5,204 nt of DNA from Candidatus Altarchaeales archaeon (GTDB lineage Archaea; Altiarchaeota; Altiarchaeia; IMC4; QMZM01): positions 1 through 5,204 of the forward strand of contig QMZM01000069.1 in the NCBI GenBank assembly GCA_003663175.1, read 5' to 3'. The position numbers and the translations under genes are program-made. Positions 1 through 4,755 of this stretch are shown piece by piece; positions within the stretch are counted from its first letter, which is position 1; every line of letters starts with the position of its first letter. Below the pieces are notes generated by a model. That model was not told the origin of the DNA. It was given only the letters and a program-made list of their open reading frames with translations, and made no database searches.

Positions 1-1
1 A

Positions 2-17
2 TATAGAAGTTTCTATA
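2..17. repeat. Short inverted repeat, 7-bp arms, 2-bp spacer
   Basis: The arms TATAGAA (2-8) and TTCTATA (11-17) are perfect reverse complements separated by GT. It is the first of three inverted repeats in the leader of the gene cluster. It could be a regulator site, the end of an upstream transcription unit, or chance in AT-rich DNA. The sequence alone does not decide. Confidence 0.4.
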
Positions 18-52
18 GATCGGGTAATCAGAAAATGCGCCCTTATCCTTTT

Positions 53-69
53 GCATATATATTATATGC
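53..69. repeat. Short inverted repeat, 7-bp arms, 3-bp spacer
   Basis: The arms GCATATA (53-59) and TATATGC (63-69) are perfect reverse complements around TAT. The GC caps make it less trivial than the surrounding AT stretches. It lies about 80 bases ahead of the first start codon, upstream of the proposed promoter, so it could be a regulator site or part of a divergent promoter. Confidence 0.4.
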
Positions 70-94
70 CTCTAAATTTCATTTACAATGTGAA

Positions 95-130
95 TTTTTA
101 TATTTTGAATATATATTCATAATATATCAA
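95..130 (+). promoter_or_regulatory. Putative archaeal promoter of the cluster, with an overlapping palindrome
   Basis: TTTTTATA at 95-102 fits the archaeal TATA (box A) pattern. With the usual spacing of about 25 bases, transcription would begin near 125-130, giving a leader of roughly 20 bases before the ATG at 148. A perfect 14-bp palindrome, TGAATATATATTCA (106-119), sits between the TATA-like box and the expected start, which is where archaeal repressors often bind. Immediately before the ATG there is only a weak ribosome-site candidate (GGGT at 140-143). The whole leader is AT-rich, so TATA-like matches are cheap and exact placement is uncertain. Confidence 0.45.
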
Positions 131-147
131 ATATTTAGCGGGTAAAA

Positions 148-366
148 ATGGCGGTAAGGAGATTTAAATGTTATAACTGCAATCACGAGTTTGAGGTGCC
201 CTATGGAACTGGCGTTAGGGGAAGGGATATGAAGTGTCCAAAATGTGGCAGCAATAATATTCACAGATTGGATGCTGGCCCAAGAGGTATGGGGATGGGT
301 AGAGGTCCATCTCCCCAAGGCAGGGGAAGGGGCGGTCCGGGCAGAGGTCCAAGGTTTTTAGATTAA
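148..366 (+). CDS. Small zinc-ribbon protein with Gly/Arg-rich tail
   Basis: This 72-residue protein has two parts. Residues 1-42 form a zinc ribbon with two CxxC knuckles, C8/C11 and C30/C33, spaced 18 residues apart, resembling the FmdB-type and rubredoxin-like small ribbons. These four cysteines most likely hold Zn or possibly Fe. Residues 44-69 are a low-complexity tail of Gly, Arg, Pro and Met (for example GMGMGRG) that is probably disordered. There is no signal peptide or membrane segment, so it is cytoplasmic. The ATG at 148 is the first after the AT-rich leader and places the first CxxC at a normal distance from the N-terminus. The gene ends one base before the Mrp ATPase start, so the two are likely co-transcribed and may be partners. 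The exact function is unknown. The tail is shared in style with later proteins of the cluster, which points to a common feature rather than random sequence. Confidence 0.85.
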   Translation: MAVRRFKCYNCNHEFEVPYGTGVRGRDMKCPKCGSNNIHRLDAGPRGMGMGRGPSPQGRGRGGPGRGPRFLD

Positions 367-367
367 A

Positions 368-1195
368 ATGAAGAAACAAAAAACATTTGAAGAGATTAGG
401 GAGGAGATAAATGAACAGATGGAGGGCATAAAGCACAAAATAATGGTTATGAGTGGAAAGGGGGGAGTTGGGAAGACAACTGTTGCAATAAATCTGGCAT
501 TTGCATTAAAATTAAGAAATTTTGATGTGGGAATTTTAGATGCAGATATTCACGGCCCGAATGTTCCCAAGATGCTCGGTGTCGATGGGGAAAGACTCAG
601 AACTATAGGGGATAAGATTGACCCGATTCGTGTTAGTGCGGGTCTCGGAGGAGAACTCAAAGTAATGTCGATGTCATTTCTTTTGGATGAAGATTCTCCG
701 GTGATATGGAGGGGTCCATTAAAAATGAGTGCAATTCAACAATTCTTGGGCGAGGTTGAATGGGGTAGTCTTGATTATCTCATTGTAGATTTGCCTCCCG
801 GAACCGGAGATGAACCATTAAGCATTGCACAATTAATTTCGAATGTTGATGGTTCGATAATTGTAACAACACCACAGGATGTTGCACTAATGGATGTAAA
901 GAGAGCGGTAAATTTTTCAAAGAGATTGGGAATCAAAGTTATTGGAATTATTGAGAATATGTCAGAATTTAAATGCCCTCATTGCGGAAAGGTCATTAGC
1001 ATATTCGGCAATGGCGGTGGGGAGAAATTTGCCAGAGAAATGCGAATAGAATTTCTGGGCAGGATCCCCTTTGATCCCAGAATAGTGAAGGATAGCGACT
1101 CTGGAAAACCATTTATCCTAGAAGATGTGAATTCAAATTCATCCAGCGCATTTAATGATATAGTTAGAAAGATTGTGGAGGTGATTGAAAAATGA
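368..1195 (+). CDS. mrp: Mrp/NBP35-family P-loop ATPase (Fe-S cluster carrier type)
   Basis: This 275-residue protein is a normal-length archaeal Mrp/ApbC homologue. It has a short charged N-terminal segment (1-22), the deviant Walker A GKGGVGKTT (30-38) with the signature lysine K31 and P-loop K36, a DADIHGPN segment (58-65), and the switch II/Walker B motif DLPPGTGD (141-148). The paired cysteines C203 and C206 in CPHC are the conserved site where the family binds a [4Fe-4S] cluster across the dimer interface. Family members bind and transfer Fe-S clusters in an ATP-dependent way in the cytoplasm. It lacks the extra N-terminal four-cysteine ferredoxin-like region of eukaryotic NBP35. The start at 368 follows the zinc-ribbon stop by one base; the ribosome site is weak (AAGG near 350), suggesting coupling to the gene before it. 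Its TGA overlaps the next ATG. Confidence 0.95.
   Translation: MKKQKTFEEIREEINEQMEGIKHKIMVMSGKGGVGKTTVAINLAFALKLRNFDVGILDADIHGPNVPKMLGVDGERLRTIGDKIDPIRVSAGLGGELKVMSMSFLLDEDSPVIWRGPLKMSAIQQFLGEVEWGSLDYLIVDLPPGTGDEPLSIAQLISNVDGSIIVTTPQDVALMDVKRAVNFSKRLGIKVIGIIENMSEFKCPHCGKVISIFGNGGGEKFAREMRIEFLGRIPFDPRIVKDSDSGKPFILEDVNSNSSSAFNDIVRKIVEVIEK
1177..1186 (+). promoter_or_regulatory. Strong Shine-Dalgarno site for the AhpD-like gene
   Basis: GGAGGTGATT, inside the last codons of the Mrp gene, matches nine bases of the complement of the archaeal 16S 3' tail (GGAGGTGAT). It lies five bases before the ATG at 1192, which supports that start over the in-frame ATG at 1201. Confidence 0.75.
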
Positions 1196-1536
1196 CAAGT
1201 ATGAAAGAAAGATTGGAGGAGGCAAAAAATACGATGGAGATCTTGAGTAAGGAATATCCGAGATTACAAAGCCCATTTGGTGTTCTAAAGAGACATGCTG
1301 TAGAGGAAGACGGAGCATTGCCAGCCAAAATAAAAAAGATGATCGCATTGGCAATTGCATTAGCAGATGGGTGTGAATGGTGTATAGCAATTCACACAAA
1401 GGGCGCTCTGGAAGCAGGTGCGACAAAAGATGAGTTGATCGAGGCGGCATATGTTGCAGTTCTGATGGCTGGTGGACCGGCACTAACACATATCTGTAAA
1501 TTATTGGAAGCGATTGACGAATTTAGTCAGGATTAA
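1192..1536 (+). CDS. Carboxymuconolactone decarboxylase/AhpD-like protein
   Basis: This 114-residue all-helical protein belongs to the CMD/AhpD-like family. The diagnostic part is GCEWCIAIHTKGALEAGAT (60-78): a CxxC pair C61/C64 followed by H68, then the helix ELIEAAYVAVLMAGGPAL (81-98) typical of the family. Members with the CxxC-x3-H arrangement act as thiol-disulfide or peroxide-reducing partners (AhpD type), while true gamma-carboxymuconolactone decarboxylases lack this redox pair, so a thiol redox role is more likely than aromatic degradation. The start ATG overlaps the Mrp stop (ATGA) and has an excellent ribosome site 5 bases upstream, indicating tight coupling to the Mrp ATPase. A thioredoxin gene in the same cluster could supply electrons; that link is inferred. 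An extra cysteine is at C102. The substrate is unknown. Confidence 0.9.
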   Translation: MTSMKERLEEAKNTMEILSKEYPRLQSPFGVLKRHAVEEDGALPAKIKKMIALAIALADGCEWCIAIHTKGALEAGATKDELIEAAYVAVLMAGGPALTHICKLLEAIDEFSQD

Positions 1537-1592
1537 ATTTGTCTAAATCTAAAATTTAATTAAAAATTAAACAACAAAAGGAGGTGATCGAA
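1537..1592 (+). promoter_or_regulatory. Intergenic AT-rich gap: possible internal promoter and inverted repeat
   Basis: This is the only sizeable gap between genes after position 147. It contains an inverted repeat with 7-base arms, TTTAATT (1555-1561) and AATTAAA (1565-1571), around AAA, and ends in a full-strength ribosome site. The AT-rich core could be a TATA box for a second transcript starting at the DUF5320 gene, an RNA end for block A, or a processing spacer. It has no strong poly-T run of the kind archaeal terminators use, so readthrough from block A is likely. Confidence 0.35.
1579..1589 (+). promoter_or_regulatory. Full-length Shine-Dalgarno site that fixes the DUF5320 start
   Basis: AGGAGGTGATC contains the entire ten-base complement (AGGAGGTGAT) of the archaeal 16S 3' tail and ends three bases before the ATG at 1593. 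An in-frame GTG at 1584 lies inside this site, so it cannot be the start if the site is used. The ATG at 1593 is therefore preferred, giving the family-typical N-terminus MPGGDGTGP. Confidence 0.85.
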
Positions 1593-1916
1593 ATGCCGGG
1601 AGGAGATGGAACTGGACCATTGGGAGAAGGACCAATGACTGGAAGAAGAGCCGGTTTCTGTGCCGGTTACCCAGTGCCTGGATATGCAAATCCCTGGCCA
1701 AGATTGGGTCTGGGCAGGGGTTTCTGGAGAGGTAGAGGAATTAGGGCATTTAGGAGATTTCCGCTGAGAGTACCGGTATACGGGCCGATATATGGGCCGA
1801 TATACGGACCAGAACCTGCAGACGAAAAGACATATCTTGAAAATACTATAAAGTATTTAGAGCGGGAACTGGAAAATGCCAGGAAGAGACTTCAGGAATT
1901 AGAGGAACAAAAATGA
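1593..1916 (+). CDS. DUF5320 family protein
   Basis: This 107-residue protein opens with MPGGDGTGPLGEGPMTGRRA followed by GFCAGY, the hallmark N-terminus of DUF5320 proteins, which in anaerobic bacteria and archaea commonly sit next to NifX-like and MinD-ferredoxin genes. The order is: conserved Gly-rich head (1-26, with the only cysteine at C23), a Gly/Arg/aromatic stretch (37-60, including GRGFWRGRG), a triple YGP repeat (63-74), and a C-terminal charged helix (77-107) with a heptad-like pattern that should form a coiled coil, suggesting oligomerisation or partner binding. The biochemical function of the family is unknown. It is soluble, with no signal peptide. A start at GTG 1584 is rejected because that codon lies within the ribosome site. 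The stop overlaps the next ATG (ATGA at 1913), coupling it to the first NifX-like gene. Confidence 0.9.
   Translation: MPGGDGTGPLGEGPMTGRRAGFCAGYPVPGYANPWPRLGLGRGFWRGRGIRAFRRFPLRVPVYGPIYGPIYGPEPADEKTYLENTIKYLERELENARKRLQELEEQK
1779..1814 (+). repeat. Three in-frame 12-bp tandem repeats encoding YGP(I/E)
   Basis: Three units run in phase within the DUF5320 gene: TACGGGCCGATA, TATGGGCCGATA and TACGGACCAGAA, encoding YGPI, YGPI and YGPE (residues 63-74). The units differ at synonymous third positions (TAC/TAT, GGG/GGA, CCG/CCA), and the last also changes ATA to GAA. Copy number may vary between strains. The segment links the Gly/Arg region to the C-terminal coiled coil and is probably an extended spacer. 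Confidence 0.8.
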
Positions 1917-2335
1917 AAATTGCCGTTGCAACTACCAGTGGGGGTTTAGATGATCAGATTTCCCCAGTTTTTGGAAGATGTCAAACATTCACAATAGTTG
2001 AGGCAGATAATGGGGAGATAAAAGAGGTCGAAGTAATTCAAAATGAATCTGCATCTTCTGCAGGTGGGGCCGGAATCCGGGCATCTCAATTAATGGTTGA
2101 AAAGGGAGTAGATACGGTCATCGCGGGAAATTTCGGCCCAAATTCTGCAACGATATTGAAAAAGGCAGGAATTAAGATGGTTCAGACGCGTGGCAATGTA
2201 AAAGAGATCTTAATGAAATACCTGAATGGAGATATTAAGCCAATAACAACACCAACAGTCGGAGAACATTTTGGTATTGGATATGGAATGGGAAGAGGTG
2301 GAGGACGAGGAATGGGATATGGAAGGAGACAGTGA
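1913..2335 (+). CDS. NifX/NifB-like (FeMo-cofactor biosynthesis domain) protein with Gly/Arg/Met tail
   Basis: This 140-residue protein carries one dinitrogenase iron-molybdenum cofactor biosynthesis domain (about residues 1-115), the fold of NifX, NafY and the C-terminus of NifB, also seen in MTH1175, TM1290 and the orange protein ORP. Family marks are MKIAVAT (1-7), LDDQISPVFGRC (12-23) with a single cysteine C23, VDTVIAGNFGPN (66-77) and a late helix KEILMKYLNG (97-106). Such proteins bind metal-sulfur clusters or precursors and hand them on. Residues 121-140 are a Gly/Arg/Met/Tyr tail (GMGRGGGRGMGYGRR) beyond the normal domain, which in this family is often about 105-120 residues. No nitrogenase genes are visible, so a role in nitrogen fixation is not implied. 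It starts with an ATGA overlap and AGAGGAA 5 bases upstream. Confidence 0.93.
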   Translation: MKIAVATTSGGLDDQISPVFGRCQTFTIVEADNGEIKEVEVIQNESASSAGGAGIRASQLMVEKGVDTVIAGNFGPNSATILKKAGIKMVQTRGNVKEILMKYLNGDIKPITTPTVGEHFGIGYGMGRGGGRGMGYGRRQ

Positions 2336-2341
2336 ATTAAA

Positions 2342-2701
2342 ATGAAGATCGCAATTCCAACCTCGGGAAATAAGGGTTTGGATGACTCGGTATCAGAGCA
2401 TTTCGGAAGAGCACCAGCATTCACAATCATCGATTCAGACACGATGGATTTCAGGGTTATAGAGAATACAAGTGAGCATATGGGCGGTATCGGAAAACCA
2501 CCAGAGATCATGAAGAAGGAGGGAGTGGATATAATGATATGCTCTGCCTTGGGGTTCAGAGCGATTAAAATGTTTGAAAATTTGGGCATTGAAGTCTTTG
2601 TTGGTGCTCACGGAACAGTAAGGGAAGCCATAGAAATGTGGAAACGAGGAAAACTGCAGAGAGCCACCTATGAGCATGGATGTAGGGGACATAAACATTA
2701 A
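2342..2701 (+). CDS. Second NifX/NifB-like protein with Cys/His C-terminus
   Basis: This 119-residue single-domain protein is a paralogue-type neighbour of the preceding gene. Shared marks are MKIAIPT (1-7), LDDSVSEHFGRAP (13-25), GVDIMICSALGFRA (61-74) and GIEVFVGAHGTVREAIEMW (82-100). It differs clearly: the position after FGR is Ala instead of Cys, there is a His pair around it (H20 and H46 in SEHMGG), a cysteine at C67, and the C-terminus ends in H112, C114, H117 and H119, a compact candidate metal site. By family it should bind a metal-sulfur cluster or cofactor precursor in the cytoplasm. It sits six bases after the first NifX-like gene; AAGGAG at 2323-2328 is a rather distant ribosome site. 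The two may form a heteromeric or sequential carrier pair, which is inference. Confidence 0.93.
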   Translation: MKIAIPTSGNKGLDDSVSEHFGRAPAFTIIDSDTMDFRVIENTSEHMGGIGKPPEIMKKEGVDIMICSALGFRAIKMFENLGIEVFVGAHGTVREAIEMWKRGKLQRATYEHGCRGHKH

Positions 2702-2707
2702 AAACCG

Positions 2708-3319
2708 ATGAAAGATACAGAAAAATTTATCAAGTTCTATGAGAGTAGATTCGGTATGGAGATAATGAATATTGAATCTAATTATATTGGAGAATGGTTT
2801 AAATCATGTAATAGAATTCTCGATGTTGGTTGTGGAATAGGTTCCATAGAGGAGAGATTATCTAATCTGAATATAATAGGAATTGATAAATCTAAGGAAA
2901 TGCTCATCGAAGCGAAAAGAAGGAGCGATAAGATATTTATACAAGCGAGGGCAGAGAGTCTTCCATTTAGGAATGAGTCTTTTGATGGAATCTTCTATTT
3001 AACAACACTTGAATTCATTCCAAACTACGAGATAGCATTGAAAGAAGCGTACAGCGCCCTATCAAAAAATGGAAAATTTCTCGCGATGATTCTGAATCCA
3101 GAATCAGAATATTTCAAATATCATATGAAGAGTAAAAATTCGTATTTTAGAAGGGTCAAGCATTTAGACCTCGGAGATATAAAGAATTCCGTGTCAAATT
3201 ATTTTATGGTTGAGGACGAATATTTTCTCGGCATTAATGTTAACAAAGAGAGAATCTTTGCAACCAATGATAGAAGATACGCGGCTCTATATGTGTTAAA
3301 GGGGCAAAAAAATGGATGA
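2708..3319 (+). CDS. Class I SAM-dependent methyltransferase
   Basis: This 203-residue protein has the Rossmann-fold methyltransferase layout of the Methyltransf_11/UbiE-like group. Motif I is ILDVGCGIG (37-45), which binds S-adenosylmethionine; the acidic end of the second strand is D60 in GIDKSKEML; AESLPFRNESFDGIFYLTTLEFI (82-104) covers the adenine-binding and post-motif region; and a post-II helix with SKNGKFLAMILNP (119-131) follows. The C-terminal 70 residues are rich in aromatic and basic residues and probably form the substrate cap. The substrate cannot be told from sequence: small molecule, protein and metal/metalloid targets are all possible. The start at 2708 lies six bases after the previous stop and lacks a good ribosome site, so expression probably relies on readthrough. 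Its end overlaps the thioredoxin gene by 8 bases. Confidence 0.9.
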   Translation: MKDTEKFIKFYESRFGMEIMNIESNYIGEWFKSCNRILDVGCGIGSIEERLSNLNIIGIDKSKEMLIEAKRRSDKIFIQARAESLPFRNESFDGIFYLTTLEFIPNYEIALKEAYSALSKNGKFLAMILNPESEYFKYHMKSKNSYFRRVKHLDLGDIKNSVSNYFMVEDEYFLGINVNKERIFATNDRRYAALYVLKGQKNG

Positions 3320-3713
3320 TGATGAACTTGAGGAATTGAGGAAAAGAAGGCTTGAGGAATTGAAAAGAAAATTGGAATATCCAAAGAAGCCGATAGAGGT
3401 CGACAGTGAGAATTTTGAGGAAATTCTAAGTAAATACCCACTTGTTGTAATAGATTGCTGGGCGGAATGGTGTGTGCCGTGTAGAATTCTTGAGCCAAGA
3501 ATAATAAAACTATCTGAAGAGTATTCCGGGAGGATTGTATTTGGAAAATTAAATATCGATAGGAATATGGAAATTGCAAAGAGGTTAGGTATAAGAAGCA
3601 TACCAACACTACTATTTTTTAGGAATGGTAGGGTTGTGGATTATATAGTTGGCGTGGTTCCAGAGGATGAGATTAGAGGTAGATTAAATAAACTTGAAAA
3701 ACTTGAAAAATGA
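3312..3713 (+). CDS. Thioredoxin-family protein with charged N-terminal helix
   Basis: This 133-residue protein has a thioredoxin fold from about residue 27 to 128. The active site is WCVPC (53-57), the buried acidic residue is D48 in VVIDCW, and the cis-proline is P98 in SIPT, followed by LLFFRNGRVVD (100-110), so the domain is complete. It should catalyse thiol-disulfide exchange in the cytoplasm. Three oddities are visible. There is a charged helical extension (2-21, DDDELEELRKRRLEELKRK) before the domain. A third cysteine, C49, sits where most thioredoxins have Phe in DFWAEWC. The usual CGPC is CVPC. Likely clients are the AhpD-like protein or cysteine-rich cluster proteins nearby, but this is inferred. 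The start overlaps the methyltransferase stop by 8 bases, with AAAGGGG about 7 bases upstream. Confidence 0.93.
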   Translation: MDDDELEELRKRRLEELKRKLEYPKKPIEVDSENFEEILSKYPLVVIDCWAEWCVPCRILEPRIIKLSEEYSGRIVFGKLNIDRNMEIAKRLGIRSIPTLLFFRNGRVVDYIVGVVPEDEIRGRLNKLEKLEK

Positions 3714-4000
3714 TCATTGCGGAATTTAGCGTTATACCCATTGGGACGGGGAGTACCAGCGTTAGCAGATATGTCAAGGCGGCGATAAGTGCCATAAAGA
3801 ATGAAGACATAACGGTTAAACCGGGAGCGATGGGAACAGTTATAGAAGTCAGAGATATTGGGGAATTATTTAGGATTATTGGGATGGCTCATGAAGCGGT
3901 GTTTAGAGCCGGGGCAAAAAGGGTAGTAACCAATATAAAGATCGATGACAGAAGGGATGAAGAAGCCAGTATTGAAGGGAAGATAGAGGCATTAAGATGA
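3710..4000 (+). CDS. MTH1187-family thiamine-binding protein
   Basis: This 96-residue protein spans the full DUF77/MTH1187 family (thiamine-binding YkoF-like fold). Marks are AEFSVIPIGTGSTSVSRYV (4-22), PGAMGTVIEV (38-47), the helix HEAVFRAGAKRVVTNI (61-76) and the closing IKIDDRRD (76-83). Structures of the family are small ferredoxin-like sandwich oligomers, and some members bind thiamine or its precursors; whether this one does is not shown by sequence. It is cytoplasmic. Both junctions are ATGA overlaps: with the thioredoxin stop and with the radical SAM start. The upstream ribosome site is poor (the last thioredoxin codons are a KLE-KLE repeat with period 9), so it depends on coupling. 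In Methanothermobacter the numbering of MTH1187 is near the NifX-like MTH1175, which hints that this neighbourhood is conserved; that comes from memory of locus names. Confidence 0.93.
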   Translation: MIIAEFSVIPIGTGSTSVSRYVKAAISAIKNEDITVKPGAMGTVIEVRDIGELFRIIGMAHEAVFRAGAKRVVTNIKIDDRRDEEASIEGKIEALR

Positions 4001-4755
4001 ATTCAGTTTATGGTCCCGTACCTTCATGGCGATTGGGCAGGTCTCTTGGAGTTGATCCGATTTGCGGGAAGAAGGTGTGTAATTTTGATTGCATCTATTG
4101 TCAACTCGGGAGAACCTCAAGAAAGGCTGAAAGAAGAAAATTTGTAGAAGCAGACAAAGTAAGAGAAGATATCGAAAGGATAATCGATAAGGTTAGTGCA
4201 GATGTGATAACACTTTCTGGAACCGGAGAACCGACCTTGGCTGAAAATCTTAATGAGATTATTGATGTTATAAGAGAAATGACGGATCTCCCAATAGCAA
4301 TTCTGACAAATTCTTCTCTTCTCCATAAAAATGAAATCGTGAATGAATTGAAGAGATTGGATCATGTGATCGCGAAGTTGGATGTTCCAAATCAGAATTT
4401 ATTGGAAAAGATAAACCGCCCAGTAGAAGAGATAGAATTTGATTTGATCCTGAGAGGACTAAGAAAATTTAGAAACTTGTTTGATGGAAAATTCTCCTTG
4501 CAGATAATGTTTGTTAAGGAAAATGAGCGATATGCAAAAGAAATCGCATCTCTTGCGAGGGAGTTAGATCCAGATGAGGTTCAGATTAACACACCCCTAA
4601 GACCCTGTCCCGTTGAGCCATTGTCTGAGAATGAAATAAAAAAGATATCGAAAAACTTTGAGGGGATGAATTTTATTTCAGTCTATGAGTCTGAAAGACC
4701 GAGAGTTAAACCCATGAATAAGATTGAAGTGCTCAGGAGGAGGCCAGAAGAATGA
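3997..4755 (+). CDS. Radical SAM protein, COG0731 (Fe-S oxidoreductase) type
   Basis: This 252-residue radical SAM enzyme has the N-terminal signature of the COG0731 group: YGPVPSWRLGRSLGVDPI (5-22), then the cluster motif C28-x3-C32-x2-C35 in VCNFDCIYCQLGRT (27-40), which binds a [4Fe-4S] cluster and S-adenosylmethionine. The SAM-contact motif is SGTGEPTL (74-81), and barrel strands follow with AILTNSSLL (105-113), VIAKLDVP (133-140) and LQIMFVKEN (168-176). The C-terminal part, INTPLRPCPVEPLSE (207-221), is also typical. Other cysteines are C23 and C214. Family position 11 is often Arg (PSRRLG) but is Trp here. The reaction is unknown; distant relatives include the tRNA wyosine enzyme TYW1, but size and features do not show that role. 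It is not NifB, since it lacks the NifB cysteine context and NifX domain. AGAGG (3985-3989) precedes the ATG. Confidence 0.93.
   Translation: MNSVYGPVPSWRLGRSLGVDPICGKKVCNFDCIYCQLGRTSRKAERRKFVEADKVREDIERIIDKVSADVITLSGTGEPTLAENLNEIIDVIREMTDLPIAILTNSSLLHKNEIVNELKRLDHVIAKLDVPNQNLLEKINRPVEEIEFDLILRGLRKFRNLFDGKFSLQIMFVKENERYAKEIASLARELDPDEVQINTPLRPCPVEPLSENEIKKISKNFEGMNFISVYESERPRVKPMNKIEVLRRRPEE
4735..4743 (+). promoter_or_regulatory. Shine-Dalgarno site for the MinD-ferredoxin gene
   Basis: AGGAGGAGG in the last codons of the radical SAM gene lies eight bases before the ATG at 4752. It supports that start, whose ATG overlaps the radical SAM TGA (ATGA). Confidence 0.75.

Noticed and set aside
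1..56. A reverse-strand frame starting at ATG (56-54) is open to the window edge for 18 codons and could be a divergent gene.
   Set aside because: It is too short to judge, has no recognisable motif, and its nearest ribosome-site-like AGAGG is about 12 bases away. Sequence before position 1 would decide.
1192..1536. True gamma-carboxymuconolactone decarboxylase of aromatic degradation.
   Set aside because: The CxxC-x3-H motif indicates an AhpD-like thiol redox protein, and no aromatic-degradation genes are nearby.
1584..1592. GTG start for the DUF5320 gene giving three extra residues.
   Set aside because: The codon is within the Shine-Dalgarno site, and the family N-terminus begins MPGGDGTGP at the ATG at 1593.
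1913..2701. Nitrogen fixation locus because of the FeMo-cofactor biosynthesis domains.
   Set aside because: No nifH, nifD, nifK or nifE/N is visible, and the domain is widespread in non-fixing archaea and anaerobes.
3088..3105. Hairpin-like 7-4-7 inverted repeat (GATTCTG / CAGAATC).
   Set aside because: It lies inside the methyltransferase coding sequence with no poly-T run; most likely chance.
3199..3609. Long reverse-strand open frames opposite the thioredoxin gene and elsewhere (for example 127-318, 1139-1489, 2182-2589).
   Set aside because: They lie antisense to clear family genes, show low-complexity Ser/Leu/Ile/Pro translations, and have no motifs.
3997..4755. NifB identity for the radical SAM protein, given the NifX-like neighbours.
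   Set aside because: The N-terminal and cluster-motif context (YGPVPS..., CNFDCIYCQLGRT) is COG0731, and there is no fused NifX domain or NifB-type cysteine context.
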